The translations under genes and the position numbers were made by a program. Source: Paramacrobiotus metropolitanus (Eukaryota > Tardigrada > Eutardigrada > Parachela > Macrobiotidae). Taken from it: a stretch of DNA of 64,000 bases. The first letter of the stretch is position 1; every line of letters begins with the position of its first letter. This document shows, piece after piece, positions 1-11,060 of the stretch. A model generated the notes under the pieces. It was not told where the DNA came from. It was given only the letters and a program-made list of their open reading frames with translations, and made no database searches. Location of the stretch: assembly GCF_019649055.1 (NCBI RefSeq), contig NW_026570340.1, forward strand, positions 346,676 through 410,675. Reading direction: 5' to 3'.

Positions 1-317
1 TTTGTGTTGCGACGTCGCCAATAGTGTGATTTATTCGAAGCCACCTAGAGCAACACAAAACTGCAACAAACTCTCGTGTTGGTCACAAGGAGATAGCCAA
101 AAACTGGATTGCGCTAATATAAGTGATTGCTTAAACAAATTGTTCCATGCCGTTAGCGGTGTGTATCGTGAGATCGCCAATATTATGTCCTGATTGCATC
201 CGCCTAGAGCAACACAAAAACGCACCAGACATTCGTATCGAGCATGAGGAGATAGCCGAAATTTTGGTAAAGGCATCCATACACGTGGATGCAAAAAAAA
301 TGCCATGGGCCGCTATC

Positions 318-476
318 GGTTTGTGTTGCGACGTCGCCAATAGTGTGATTTATTCGAAGCCACCTAGAGCAACACAAAACTGCAACAAACTCTCGTGTTG
401 GTCACAAGGAGATAGCCAAAAACTGGATTGCGCTAATATAAGTGATTGCTTAAACAAATTGTTCCATGCCGTTAGC
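318..476 (+). repeat. Half-monomer A (159 bases)
   Basis: Half A begins GGTTTGTG and ends GTTAGC. It contains the perfect palindrome GCGACGTCGC at 328-337, a TTCGAA site, the shared CCTAGAGCAACACAAAA block at 363-379, and GGAGATAGCC at 408-417. Its most informative variable sites are CTCTCG(T/C)G, which separates the left block from the core, and the segment after GTGATTG. That segment reads TTAAACAAATTGTTCC, CTTAAACAAATTGTTCC, CTTAACAAATTGTTCT or CTTAACAAGTTGTTCT in different array zones. No dyad is seen where half B has its stem-loop. Confidence 0.9.
328..337. other. 10-base palindrome GCGACGTCGC in half A (example copy)
   Basis: GCGACGTCGC equals its own reverse complement and is present in nearly every A half. 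The homologous position in half B reads GTGAGATCGC, so the palindrome is specific to A. It holds three of the unit's CpG sites. At 13,604-13,619 and 13,918-13,933 two flanking substitutions extend it to a perfect 16-base palindrome. Confidence 0.85.
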
Positions 477-635
477 GGTGTGTATCGTGAGATCGCCAAT
501 ATTATGTCCTGATTGCATCCGCCTAGAGCAACACAAAAACGCACCAGACATTCGTTTCTAGCATGAGGAGATAGCCGAAATTTTTAAAGGCATCCATACA
601 CGTGGATGCAAAAAAAATTGCCATGGGCCGCTATC
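477..635 (+). repeat. Half-monomer B (159 bases)
   Basis: Half B begins GGTGTGTATCG and ends CGCTATC. It carries the shared CCTAGAGCAACACAAAA block at 522-538, GGAGATAGCC at 567-576, the stem-loop at 590-609 and an A tract just after it, then GCCATGGGCC. Variable sites are CCGC(C/T)TAGAG or a one-base deletion of it, CGTATC(G/T)AGCAT or CGTTTCTAGCAT, the run of T before AAAGG, and the A-tract length. The G to T change that gives CTAGCAT is near fixed in the homogeneous core. Confidence 0.9.
590..609. other. Stem-loop with CACGTG core, one per Satellite 1 unit (example copy)
   Basis: GCATCCA (590-596) pairs with TGGATGC (603-609) around the 6-base loop TACACG. CACGTG at 599-604 overlaps the loop and the 3' arm and matches the generic E-box. 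The element recurs in the B half of every unit I checked. In copies of the TTGCATCC subfamily the arms reach 8 bases. I saw no arm substitution; one copy near 41,563 has a loop change (T to A). An A tract follows at once. The element could extrude as a cruciform or bind a protein, but nothing in the sequence shows which. Confidence 0.85.
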
Positions 636-3600
636 GGTTTGTGTTGCGACGTCGCCAATAGTGTGATTTATTCGAAGCCACCTAGAGCAACACAAAACTG
701 CAACAAACTCTCGTGTTGGTCACAAGGAGATAGCCAAAAACTGGATTGCACTAATATAAGTGTTTGCTTAACAGGTTGTTCCATGCCGTTAGCGGTGTGT
801 ATCGTGAGATCGCCAATATTATGTCCTGATTGCATCCGCCTAGAGCAACACAAAAACGCACCAGACATTCGTTTCTAGCATGAGGAGATAGCCGAAATTT
901 TAAAGGCATCCATACACGTGGATGCAAAAAAAATGCCATGGGCCGCTATCGGTTTGTGTTGCGACGTCGCCAATAGTGTGATTTATTCGAAGCCACCTAG
1001 AGCAACACAAAACTGCAACAAACTCTCGTGTTGGTCACAAGGAGATAGCCAAAAACTGGATTGCGCTAATATAAGTGATTGCTTAAACAAATTGTTCCAT
1101 GCCGTTAGCGGTGTGTATCGTGAGATCGCCAATATTATGTCCTGATTGCATCCGCCTAGAGCAACACAAAAACGCACCAGACATTCGTATCGAGCATGAG
1201 GAGATAGCCGAAATTTTAAAGGCATCCATACACGTGGATGCAAAAAAAATGCCATGGGCCGCTATCGGTTTGTGTTGCGACGTCGCCAATAGTGTGATTA
1301 ATTCGAATCCACCTAGAGCAACACAAAACTGCAACAAACTCTCGTGTTGGTCACAAGGAGATAGCCAAAAACTGGATTGCGCTAATATAAGTGATTGTTA
1401 AACAAATTGTTCCATGCCGTTAGCGGTGTGGATCGTGAGATCGCCAATATTATGTCCTGATTGCATCCGCCTAGAGCAACACAAAAACGCACCAGACATT
1501 CGTATCGAGCATGAGGAGATAGCCGAAATTTTTAATTGCATCCATACACGTGGATGCAGAAAAAGTTGCCATGGGCCGCTATCGGTTTGTGTTGCGACGT
1601 CGCCAATAGTGTGATTTATTCGAAGCCACCTAGAGCAACACAAAACTGCAACAAACTCTCGTGTTGGTCACAAGGAGATAGCCAAAAACCGGATTGCGCT
1701 AATATAAGTGATTGCTTAACAAATTGTTCTATGCCGTTAGCGGTGTGTATCGTGAGATCGCCAATATTATGTCCTGATTGCATCCGCCTAGAGCAACACA
1801 AAAACGCACCAGACATTCGTATCGAGCATGAGGAGATAGCCGAAATTTTAAAGGCATCCATACACGTGGATGCAAAAAAAATTGCCATGGGCCGCTATCG
1901 GTTTGTGTTGCGACGTCGCCAATAGTGTGATTTATTCGAAGCCACCTAGAGCAACACAAAACTGCAACAAACTCTCGTGTTGGTCACAAGGAGATAGCCA
2001 AAAACTGGATTGCGCCAATATAAGTGATTGTTAAACAAATTGTTCTATGCCGTTAGCGGTGTGTATCGTGAGATCGCCAATATTATGTCCTGATTGCATC
2101 CGCCTAGAGCAACACAAAAACGCACCAGACATTCGTATCGAGCATGAGGAGATAGCCGAAATTTTAATTGCATCCATACACGTGGATGCAGAAAAAGTTG
2201 CCATGGGCCGCTATCGGTTTGTGTTGCGACGTCGCCAGTAGTGTGATTTATTCGAAGCCACCTAGAGCAACACAAAACTGCAACAAACTCTCGTGTTGGT
2301 CACAAGGAGATAGCCAAAAACCGGATTGCGCTAATATAAGTGATTGCTTAACAAATTGTTCCATGCCGTTAGCGGTGTGTATCGTGAGATCGCCAATATT
2401 ATGTCCTGATTGCATCCGCCTAGAGCAACACAAAAACGCACCAGACATTCGTATCGAGCATGAGGAGATAGCCGAAATTTTAAAGGCATCCATACACGTG
2501 GATGCAAAAAAAATTGCCATGGGCCGCTATCGGTTTGTGTTGCGACGTCGCCAATAGTGTGATTTATTCGAAGCCACCTAGAGCAACACAAAACTGCAAC
2601 AAACTCTCGTGTTGGTCACAAGGAGATAGCCAAAAACTGGATTGCGCTAATATAAGTGATTGCTTAACAAGTTGTTCTATGCCGTTAGCGGTGTGTATCG
2701 TGAGATCGCCAATATTATGTCCTGATTGCATCCGCCTAGAGCAACACAAAAACGCACCAGACATTCGTATCGAGCATGAGGAGATAGCCGAAATTTGGTA
2801 AAGGCATCCATACACGTGGATGCAAAAAAAATTGCTATGGGCCGCTATCGGTTTGTGTTGCGACGTCGCCAATAGTGTGATTTATTCGAAGCCACCTAGA
2901 GCAACACAAAACTGCAACAAACTCTCGTGTTGGTCACAAGGAGATAGCCAAAAAACTGGATTGCGCTAATATAAGTGATTGCTTAAACAAATTGTTCTAT
3001 GCCGTTAGCGGTGTGTATCGTGAGATCGCCAATATTATGTCCTGATTGCATCCGCCTAGAGCAACACAAAAACGCACCAGACATTCGTATCGAGCATGAG
3101 GAGATAGCCGAAATTTTAAAGGCATCCATACACGTGGATGCAAAAAAAATGCCATGGGCCGCTATCGGTTTGTGTTGCGACGTCGCCAATAGTGTGATTT
3201 ATTCGAAGCCACCTAGAGCAACACAAAACTGCAACAAACTCTCGTGTTGGTCACAAGGAGATAGCCAAAAACTGGATTGCGCTAATATAAGTGATTGCTT
3301 AAACAAATTGTTCCATGCCGTTAGCGGTGTGTATCGTGAGATCGCCAATATTATGTCCTGATTGCATCTGCCTAGAGCAACACAAAAACGCTCCAGACAT
3401 TCGTATCGAGCATGAGGAGATAGCCGAAATATTTAATTGCATCCATACACGTGGATGCAGAAAAAGATGCCATGGTCCGCTATCGGTTTGTGTTGCGACG
3501 TCGCCAGTAGTGTGATTTATTAGAAGCCACCTAGAGTAACACAAAACTGCAACAAACTCTCGTGTTGGTCACAAGGAGATAGCCAAAAACTGGATTGCGC

Positions 3601-6600
3601 TAATATAAGTGATTGCTTAAACAAATTGTTCTATGCCGTTAGCGGTGTGTATCGTGAGATCGCCAATATTATGTCCTGATTGCATCCGCCTAGAGCAACA
3701 CAAAAACGCACCAGACATTCGTTTCTAGCATGAGGAGATAGCCGAAATTTTTAAAGGCATCCATACACGTGGATGCAAAAAAAAATTCCCAAGGGCCGCT
3801 ATCGGTTTGTGTTGCGACGTCGCCAATAGTGTGATTTATTCGAAGCCACCTAGAGCAACACAAAACTGCAACAAACTCTCGTGTTGGTCACAAGGAGATA
3901 GCCAAAAACTGGATTGCGCTAATATAAGTGATTGCTTAAACAAATTGTTCTATGCCGTTAGCGGTGTGTATCGTGAGATCGCCAATATTATGTCCTGATT
4001 GCATCCGCCTAGAGCAACACAAAAACGCACCAGACATTCGTATCGAGCATGAGGAGATAGCCGAAATTTTAAAGGCATCCATACACGTGGATGCAAAAAA
4101 AATGCCATGGGCCGCTATCGGTTTGTGTTGCGACGTCGCCAATAGTGTGATTTATTCGAAGCCACCTAGAGCAACACAAAACTGCAACAAACTCTCGTGT
4201 TGGTCACAAGGAGATAGCCAAAAACTGGATTGCGCTAATATAAGTGATTGCTTAAACAAATTGTTCCATGCCGTTAGCGGTGTGTATCGTGAGATCGCCA
4301 ATATTATGTCCTGATTGCATCCGCCTAGAGCAACACAAAAACGCACCAGACATTCGTATCGAGCATGAGGAGATAGCCGAAATTTTAAAGGCATCCATAC
4401 ACGTGGATGCAAAAAAATTACCATGGGCCGCTATCGGTTTGTGTTGCGACGTCGCCAATAGTGTGATTTATTCGAAGCCACCTAGAGCAACACAAAACTG
4501 CAACAAACTCTCGTGTTGGTCACAAGGAGATAGCCAAAAACTGGATTGCGCTAATATAAGTGATTGCTTAAACAAATTGTTCCATGCCGTTAGCGGTGTG
4601 TATCGTGAGATCGCCAATATTATGTCCTGATTGCATCCGCCTAGAGCAACACAAAAACGCACCAGACATTCGTATCGAGCATGAGGAGATAGCCGAAATT
4701 TTAAAGGCATCCATACACGTGGATGCAAAAAAAATTACCATGGGCCGCTATCGGTTTGTGTTGCGACGTCGCCAATAGTGTGATTTATTCGAAGCCACCT
4801 AGAGCAACACAAAACTGCAACAAACTCTCGTGTTGGTCACAAGGAGATAGCCAAAAACTGGATTGCGCTAATATAAGTGATTGCTTAAACAAATTGTTCC
4901 ATGCCGTTAGCGGTGTGTATCGTGAGATCGCCAATATTATGTCCTGATTGCATCCGCCTAGAGCAACACAAAAACGCACCAGACATTCGTATCGAGCATG
5001 AGGAGATAGCCGAAATTTTAAAGGCATCCATACACGTGGATGCAAAAAAAATGCCATGGGCCGCTATCGGTTTGTGTTGCGACGTCGCCAATAGTGTGAT
5101 TTATTCGAAGCCACCTAGAGCAACACAAAACTGCAACAAACTCTCGTGTTGGTCACAAGGAGATAGCCAAAAACTGGATTGCGCTAATATAAGTGATTGC
5201 TTAACAAATTGTTCTATGCCGTTAGCGGTGTGTATCGTGAGATCGCCAATATTATGTCCTGATTGCATCCGCCTAGAGCAACACAAAAACGCACCAGACA
5301 TTCGTATCGAGCATGAGGAGATAGCCGAAATTTTAAAGGCATCCATACACGTGGATGCAAAAAAAATTGCCATGGGCCGCTATCGGTTTGTGTTGCGACG
5401 TCGCCAATAGTGTGATTTATTCGAAGCCACCTAGAGCAACACAAAACTGCAACAAACTCTCGTGTTGGTCACAAGGAGATAGCCAAAAACTGGATTGCGC
5501 TAATATAAGTGATTGCTTAACAAATTGTTCTATGCCGTTAGCGGTGTGTATCGTGAGATCGCCAATATTATGTCCTGATTGCATCCGCCTAGAGCAACAC
5601 AAAAACGCACCAGACATTCGTATCGAGCATGAGGAGATAGCCGAAATTTTAAAGGCATCCATACACGTGGATGCAAAAAAAATTGCCATGGGCCGCTATC
5701 GGTTTGTGTTGCGACGTCGCCAATAGTGTGATTTATTCGAAGCCACCTAGAGCAACACAAAACTGCAACAAACTCTCGTGTTGGTCACAAGGAGATAGCC
5801 AAAAACTGGATTGCGCTAATATAAGTGATTGCTTAACAAGTTGTTCTATGCCGTTAGCGGTGTGTATCGTGAGATCGCCAATATTATGTCCTGATTGCAT
5901 CCGCCTAGAGCAACACAAAAACGCACCAGACATTCGTATCGAGCATGAGGAGATAGCCGAAATTTTAAAGGCATCCATACACGTGGATGCAAAAAAAATT
6001 GCCATGGGCCGCTATCGGTTTGTGTTGCGACGTCGCCAATAGTGTGATTTATTCGAAGCCACCTAGAGCAACACAAAACTGCAACAAACTCTCGTGTTGG
6101 TCACAAGGAGATAGCCAAAAACTGGATTGCGCTAATATAAGTGATTGCTTAAACAAATTGTTCTATGCCGTTAGCGGTGTGTATCGTGAGATCGCCAATA
6201 TTATGTCCTGATTGCATCCGCCTAGAGCAACACAAAAACGCACCAGACATTCGTATCGAGCATGAGGAGATAGCCGAAATTTTAAAGGCATCCATACACG
6301 TGGATGCAAAAAATTACCATGGGCCGCTATCGGTTTGTGTTGCGACGTCGCCAATAGTGTGATTTATTCGAAGCCACCTAGAGCAACACAAAACTGCAAC
6401 AAACTCTCGTGTTGGTCACAAGGAGATAGCCAAAAACTGGATTGCGCTAATATAAGTGATTGCTTAACAAATTGTTCTATGCCGTTAGCGGTGTGTATCG
6501 TGAGATCGCCAATATTATGTCCTGATTGCATCCGCCTAGAGCAACACAAAAACGCACCAGACATTCGTATCGAGCATGAGGAGATAGCCGAAATTTTAAA

Positions 6601-9003
6601 GGCATCCATACACGTGGATGCAAAAAAAATGCCATGGGCCGCTATCGGTTTGTGTTGCGACGTCGCCAATAGTGTGATTTATTCGAAGCCACCTAGAGCA
6701 ACACAAAACTGCAACAAACTCTCGTGTTGGTCACAAGGAGATAGCCAAAAACTGGATTGCGCTAATATAAGTGATTGCTTAACAAGTTGTTCTATGCCGT
6801 TAGCGGTGTGTATCGTGAGATCGCCAATATTATGTCCTGATTGCATCCGCCTAGAGCAACACAAAAACGCACCAGACATTCGTATCGAGCATGAGGAGAT
6901 AGCCGAAATTTTTAAAGGCATCCATACACGTGGATGCAAAAAAAATGCCATGGGCCGCTATCGGTTTGTGTTGCGACGTCGCCAATAGTGTGATTTATTC
7001 GAAGCCACCTAGAGCAACACAAAACTGCAACAAACTCTCGTGTTGGTCACAAGGAGATAGCCAAAAACTGGATTGCGCTAATATAAGTGATTGCTTAACA
7101 AATTGTTCTATGCCGTTAGCGGTGTGTATCGTGAGATCGCCAATATTATGTCCTGATTGCATCCGCCTAGAGCAACACAAAAACGCACCAGACATTCGTA
7201 TCGAGCATGAGGAGATAGCCGAAATTTTAAAGGCATCCATACACGTGGATGCAAAAAAAATGCCATGGGCCGCTATCGGTTTGTGTTGCGACGTCGCCAA
7301 TAGTGTGATTTATTCGAAGCCACCTAGAGCAACACAAAACTGCAACAAACTCTCGTGTTGGTCACAAGGAGATAGCCAAAAACTGGATTGCGCTAATATA
7401 AGTGATTGCTTAACAAATTGTTCTATGCCGTTAGCGGTGTGTATCGTGAGATCGCCAATATTATGTCCTGATTGCATCCGCTAGAGCAACACAAAAACGC
7501 ACCAGACATTCGTATCGAGCATGAGGAGATAGCCGAAATTTTAAAGGCATCCATACACGTGGATGCAAAAAAAATGCCATGGGCCGCTATCGGTTTGTGT
7601 TGCGACGTCGCCAATAGTGTGATTTATTCGAAGCCACCTAGAGCAACACAAAACTGCAACAAACTCTCGTGTTGGTCACAAGGAGATAGCCAAAAACTGG
7701 ATTGCGCTAATATAAGTGATTGCTTAACAAATTGTTCTATGCCGTTAGCGGTGTGTATCGTGAGATCGCCAATATTATGTCCTGATTGCATCCGCCTAGA
7801 GCAACACAAAAACGCACCAGACATTCGTATCGAGCATGAGGAGATAGCCGAAATTTTAAAGGCATCCATACACGTGGATGCAAAAAAAATTGCCATGGGC
7901 CGCTATCGGTTTGTGTTGCGACGTCGCCAATAGTGTGATTTATTCGAAGCCACCTAGAGCAACACAAAACTGCAACAAACTCTCGTGTTGGTCACAAGGA
8001 GATAGCCAAAAACTGGATTGCGCTAATATAAGTGATTGCTTAACAAGTTGTTCTATGCCGTTAGCGGTGTGTATCGTGAGATCGCCAATATTATGTCCTG
8101 ATTGCATCCGCCTAGAGCAACACAAAAACGCACCAGACATTCGTATCGAGCATGAGGAGATAGCCGAAATTTTTAAAGGCATCCATACACGTGGATGCAA
8201 AAAAAAATTGCCATGGGCCGCTATCGGTTTGTGTTGCGACGTCGCCAATAGTGTGATTTATTCGAAGCCACCTAGAGCAACACAAAACTGCAACAAACTC
8301 TCGTGTTGGTCACAAGGAGATAGCCAAAAACTGGATTGCGCTAATATAAGTGATTGTTAAACAAATTGTTCTATGCCGTTAGCGGTGTGTATCGTGAGAT
8401 CGCCAATATTATGTCCTGATTGCATCCGCCTAGAGCAACACAAAAACGCACCAGACATTCGTATCGAGCATGAGGAGATAGCCGAAATTTTAAAGGCATC
8501 CATACACGTGGATGCAAAAAAAATGCCATGGGCCGCTATCGGTTTGTGTTGCGACGTCGCCAATAGTGTGATTTATTCGAAGCCACCTAGAGCAACACAA
8601 AAGTGCAACAAACTCTCGTGTTGGTCACAAGGAGATAGCCAAAAACTGGATTGCGCTAATATAAGTGATTGCTTAACAAATTGTTCTATGCCGTTAGCGG
8701 TGTGTATCGTGAGATCGCCAATATTATGTCCTGATTGCATCCGCCTAGAGCAACACAAAAACGCACCAGACATTCGTATCGAGCATGAGGAGATAGCCGA
8801 AATTTGGTAAAGGCATCCATACACGTGGATGCAAAAAAAAATGCCATGGGCCGCTATCGGTTTGTGTTGCGACGTCGCCAATAGTGTGATTTATTCGAAG
8901 CCACCTAGAGCAACACAAAACTGCAACAAACTCTCGTGTTGGTCACAAGGAGATAGCCAAAAACCGGATTGCGCTAATATAATTGATTGCTTAACAAATT
9001 GTT

Positions 9004-11060
9004 CTATGCCGTTAGCGGTGTGTATCGTGAGATCGCCAATATTATGTCCTGATTGCATCCGCTAGAGCAACACAAAAACGCACCAGACATTCGTATCGAG
9101 CATGAGGAGATAGCCGAAATTTTAAAGGCATCCATACACGTGGATGCAAAAAAAATGCCATGGGCCGCTATCGGTTTGTGTTGCGACGTCGCCAATAGTG
9201 TGATTTATTCGAAGCCACCTAGAGCAACACAAAACTGCAACAAACTCTCGTGTTGGTCACAAGGAGATAGCCAAGAACTGGATTGCGCTAATATAAGTGA
9301 TTGCTTAACAAGTTGTTCTATGCCGTTAGCGGTGTGTATCGTGAGATCGCCAATATTATGTCCTGATTGCATCCGCCTAGAGCAACACAAAAACGCACCA
9401 GACATTCGTTTCTAGCATGAGGAGATAGCCGAAATTTTTAAAGGCATCCATACACGTGGATGCAAAAAAAAATTCCCAAGGGCCGCTATCGGTTTGTGTT
9501 GCGACGTCGCCAATAGTGTGATTTATTCGAAGCCACCTAGAGCAACACAAAACTGCAACAAACTCTCGTGTTGGTCACAAGGAGATAGCCAAGAACTGGA
9601 TTGCGCTAATATAAGTGATTGCTTAACAAGTTGTTCTATGCCGTTAGCGGTGTGTATCGTGAGATCGCCAATATTATGTCCTGATTGCATCCGCCTAGAG
9701 CAACACAAAAACGCACCAGACATTCGTATCTAGCATGAGGAGATAGCCGAAATTTTAAAGGCATCCATACACGTGGATGCAAAAAAAATGCCATGGGCCG
9801 CTATCGGTTTGTGTTGCGACGTCGCCAATAGTGTGATTTATTCGAAGCCACCTAGAGCAACACAAAACTGCAACAAACTCTCGTGTTGGTCACAAGGAGA
9901 TAGCCAAAAACTGGATTGCGCTAATATAAGTGATTGCTTAACAAATTGTTCTATGCCGTTAGCGGTGTGTATCGTGAGATCGCCAATATTATGTCCTGAT
10001 TGCATCCGCTAGAGCAACACAAAAACGCACCAGACATTCGTATCGAGCATGAGGAGATAGCCGAAATTTTAAAGGCATCCATACACGTGGATGCAAAAAA
10101 AAATGCCATGGGCCGCTATCGGTTTGTGTTGCGACGTCGCCAATAGTGTGATTTATTCGAAGCCACCTAGAGCAACACAAAACTGCAACAAACTCTCGTG
10201 TTGGTCACAAGGAGATAGCCAAAAACTGGATTGCGCTAATATAAGTGATTGCTTAACAAATTGTTCTATGCCGTTAGCGGTGTGTATCGTGAGATCGCCA
10301 ATATTATGTCCTGATTGCATCCGCCTAGAGCAACACAAAAACGCACCAGACATTCGTATCGAGCATGAGGAGATAGCCGAAATTTTAAAGGCATCCATAC
10401 ACGTGGATGCAAAAAAAATGCCATGGGCCGCTATCGGTTTGTGTTGCGACGTCGCCAATAGTGTGATTTATTCGAAGCCACCTAGAGCAACACAAAACTG
10501 CAACAAACTCTCGTGTTGGTCACAAGGAGATAGCCAAAAACTGGATTGCGCTAATATAAGTGATTGCTTAACAAATTGTTCTATGCCGTTAGCGGTGTGT
10601 ATCGTGAGATCGCCAATATTATGTCCTGATTGCATCCGCTAGAGCAACACAAAAACGCACCAGACATTCGTATCGAGCATGAGGAGATAGCCGAAATTTT
10701 AAAGGCATCCATACACGTGGATGCAAAAAAATTACCATGGGCCGCTATCGGTTTGTGTTGCGACGTCGCCAATAGTGTGATTTATTCGAAGCCACCTAGA
10801 GCAACACAAAACTGCAACAAACTCTCGTGTTGGTCACAAGGAGATAGCCAAAAACTGGATTGCGCTAATATAAGTGATTGCTTAACAAGTTGTTCTATGC
10901 CGTTAGCGGTGTGTATCGTGAGATCGCCAATATTATGTCCTGATTGCATCCGCCTAGAGCAACACAAAAACGCACCAGACATTCGTTTCTAGCATGAGGA
11001 GATAGCCGAAATTTTTAAAGGCATCCATACACGTGGATGCAAAAAAAATTGCCAAGGGCC
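9004..11060. repeat. Partial five-unit higher-order repeat within zone I
   Basis: A linked set of variants occurs twice, about 1,577 bases (five units) apart. The set is the CCGCTAGAG deletion (about 9,059 and 10,637), then CTTAACAAGTTG in the next A half (about 9,305 and 10,880), then CGTTTCTAGCAT (about 9,408 and 10,983), then a non-CATGG tail with AAGGG. The shared order suggests a block of five units was duplicated. Other units of the block do not match as well, so later conversion or mutation has blurred it. Confidence 0.5.

Larger units (their letters stand above)
318..635 (+). repeat. Representative complete Satellite 1 unit (A half plus B half)
   Basis: This 318-base copy shows the full unit: half A at 318-476 and half B at 477-635, each 159 bases. 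The halves align without gaps. By hand count they are identical at 71 of the first 100 columns and 24 of the last 59, about 60% overall. The unit is therefore a diverged dimer of an older monomer near 159 bases. Shared landmarks sit at the same offset in each half: TCGCCAATA near column 17, CCTAGAGCAACACAAAA at columns 46-62, and GGAGATAGCC at columns 91-100. The halves have diverged most in the final 59 columns, where only B carries a stem-loop. Half A is the first half by my arbitrary phase; the true recombination phase is not known. Confidence 0.93.

Noticed and set aside
351-362. TTCGAAGCC in half A as a tRNA-type B box, hinting at a tRNA or SINE origin
   Set aside because: Only about eight of ten B-box positions match. 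There is no A box at the right distance and no cloverleaf, and the homologous place in half B reads GATTGCATCC.
328-609. Promoter or operator role for GACGTC or CACGTG
   Set aside because: Both are short generic sites, and no gene lies nearby for them to control. They are kept only as parts of the satellite unit.
6335-6988. A 217-codon open frame spanning two Satellite 1 units, and many frames of 60-184 codons on both strands
   Set aside because: Half-units of 159 bases are 53 codons, so any stop-free frame carries on into the next copy. Several frames on both strands are open at once, units differ by one-base indels, and most copies have stops. Nothing resembles a known protein.
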